Positions 5,109 through 5,792 of a DNA stretch of 5,792 bases are shown here, one piece after another. A model generated the notes under the pieces. That model worked only from the letters and a program-made list of their open reading frames with translations, did not search any database and was not told the DNA's origin. The stretch's first letter is position 1, and every line of letters starts with the position of its first letter. The DNA comes from Bacteroidota bacterium (lineage in GTDB: Bacteria > Bacteroidota > Rhodothermia > Rhodothermales > UBA10348), in assembly GCA_022571135.1 (NCBI GenBank), contig JACZYK010000186.1:1-5792 (forward strand), written 5' to 3'. A program made the position numbers and the translations under genes.

Positions 5109-5792
5109 TCAACCGATGCGGCTTCCCGATTCCGCGCAGAAAAAATGTACCTTCTCGATCAGGACCGCAAGTCGAACAGATTCTCCAGGGCCTGGAAGCT
5201 GTTGCGGAGCGACGCGTGCTACCATTTTGTTTTGCCGCGTGTGGGCGTAAACGATAATTTCGCTCCCCAGGGTTTCGGTAAGATCCATCGACAGTTCGAC
5301 CGTCGCCGCCTCGCCCCGTATGTAGAGACTCCCCTCCACGAATATGTCCTCGGGGCGAATCCCGAGGGTCACAACTTGATCGACGTACGCGGAAAGCGCG
5401 GCCGCCTGTGCGCGCGATAGCGGCAACGAGATTCCGTCTCCGGCTTCCTTGAACCGAAGCCCGTCATCCCGGACGATCGTGCCCCCGAAGAAATTCATCG
5501 ACGGACTTCCTATGAACCCGGCTACGAATCGATTGGTGGGGTGGTCGTAGAGATTGATAGGGGTGTCGATCTGTTCGACATGGCCGTCGCGCATGACTAC
5601 AATCCGGTCACCCATCGTCATGGCCTCCACCTGGTCGTGTGTGACATAGATCATGGTGGCCTGCAGCTTCTGGTGAAGTTTCGCTATCTCTGTACGCATC
5701 TGCACTCTCAGTTTTGCGTCAAGGTTGGAGAGTGGTTCGTCGAAGAGAAAAACCCTTGGCTTCCTGACGATGGCGCGACCGACGGCAACGCG
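5109..5792 (-). CDS. Sugar ABC importer ATP-binding protein, MalK/UgpC/MsmX type, partial (C-terminal 227 residues)
   Basis: The frame is open to the right edge, so the start, Walker A and most of the ABC signature are outside the window. The first visible residues RVAVGRAIVRKP follow the LSGGQ motif. Next come Walker B VFLFDE (14-19), the D-loop SNLD (22-25) and DAKLR, typical of the MalK subfamily, then the H-loop VTHDQVEAMTMGDR with His52. After NRFVAGFIGSPSMNFF (87-102) comes the C-terminal OB-like regulatory region. It shows LGIRPEDI (143-150), VELSMDLTETLGSE (165-178) and a final strand HFFCAESGSRIG, where this family usually has H-FD--TG-RI. The protein energises uptake of a sugar, oligosaccharide or glycerol-3-phosphate with two permeases and a binding protein, none of which is visible. 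The substrate cannot be told from the ATPase. It ends with TAG or a similar stop just before 5108 and is followed by 471 non-coding bases before the SpoIID gene, so it is probably a separate unit. Confidence 0.92.
   Translation of the reverse strand, partial: RVAVGRAIVRKPRVFLFDEPLSNLDAKLRVQMRTEIAKLHQKLQATMIYVTHDQVEAMTMGDRIVVMRDGHVEQIDTPINLYDHPTNRFVAGFIGSPSMNFFGGTIVRDDGLRFKEAGDGISLPLSRAQAAALSAYVDQVVTLGIRPEDIFVEGSLYIRGEAATVELSMDLTETLGSEIIVYAHTRQNKMVARVAPQQLPGPGESVRLAVLIEKVHFFCAESGSRIG

Noticed and set aside
4887..5420. Plus-strand open frame of 177 codons starting in the intergenic region
   Set aside because: About two thirds of it is antisense to the conserved C-terminal domain of the ABC ATPase, and its product is basic and without motifs.

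Overview
The window holds three co-directional plus-strand genes, two of them split or cut, facing two minus-strand genes. The mix of proteins suggests a fairly GC-rich Gram-negative of the Bacteroidota or a close relative such as Rhodothermia/Balneolia. This rests on a secreted xanthan-lyase-like/golvesin-type protein, an AmpG-family permease, a double-GNAT acetyltransferase and a secreted SpoIID/LytB protein, with no strong Shine-Dalgarno sites. The lineage is an inference from protein style, not from a marker gene.

Layout. Positions 2-817 (+) are the C-terminal 271 residues of a large protein whose start lies to the left. Positions 810-2168 (+) encode a complete 12-helix AmpG-like MFS permease, overlapping the previous gene by 8 bases. 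Positions 2165-3096 (+) encode a two-domain GNAT acetyltransferase, joined to the permease by an ATGA overlap. It is split into two reading frames, 2165-2824 and 2845-3096, and removing one copy of a 5-base tandem repeat at 2721-2730 restores a single 308-residue frame. Convergent to it, 20 bases away, positions 3117-4637 (-) encode an exported SpoIID/LytB-domain protein with a Ser-rich tail. Positions 4638-5108 are non-coding, with several small hairpins. Positions 5109-5792 (-) are the C-terminal 227 residues of a MalK/UgpC/MsmX-type sugar ABC transporter ATPase that runs off the right edge.

How they fit. Four of the five genes can be read as one theme: turnover and salvage of peptidoglycan. 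SpoIID/LytB proteins act on glycan strands in the periplasm, AmpG permeases import muropeptides or anhydro-muro-sugars, and a cytoplasmic GNAT could acetylate an incoming amino sugar. The first protein resembles secreted Bacteroidota proteins in which such regions follow amidase-like or Xly-type domains, but its catalytic part is outside the window. The GNAT substrate is a hypothesis. The ABC ATPase is probably a separate transcription unit.

No clearly new system was found. The most notable points are the slippage-type split of the acetyltransferase and its place in a likely wall-salvage operon. There are no RNA genes, mobile elements or CRISPR arrays that I can support.
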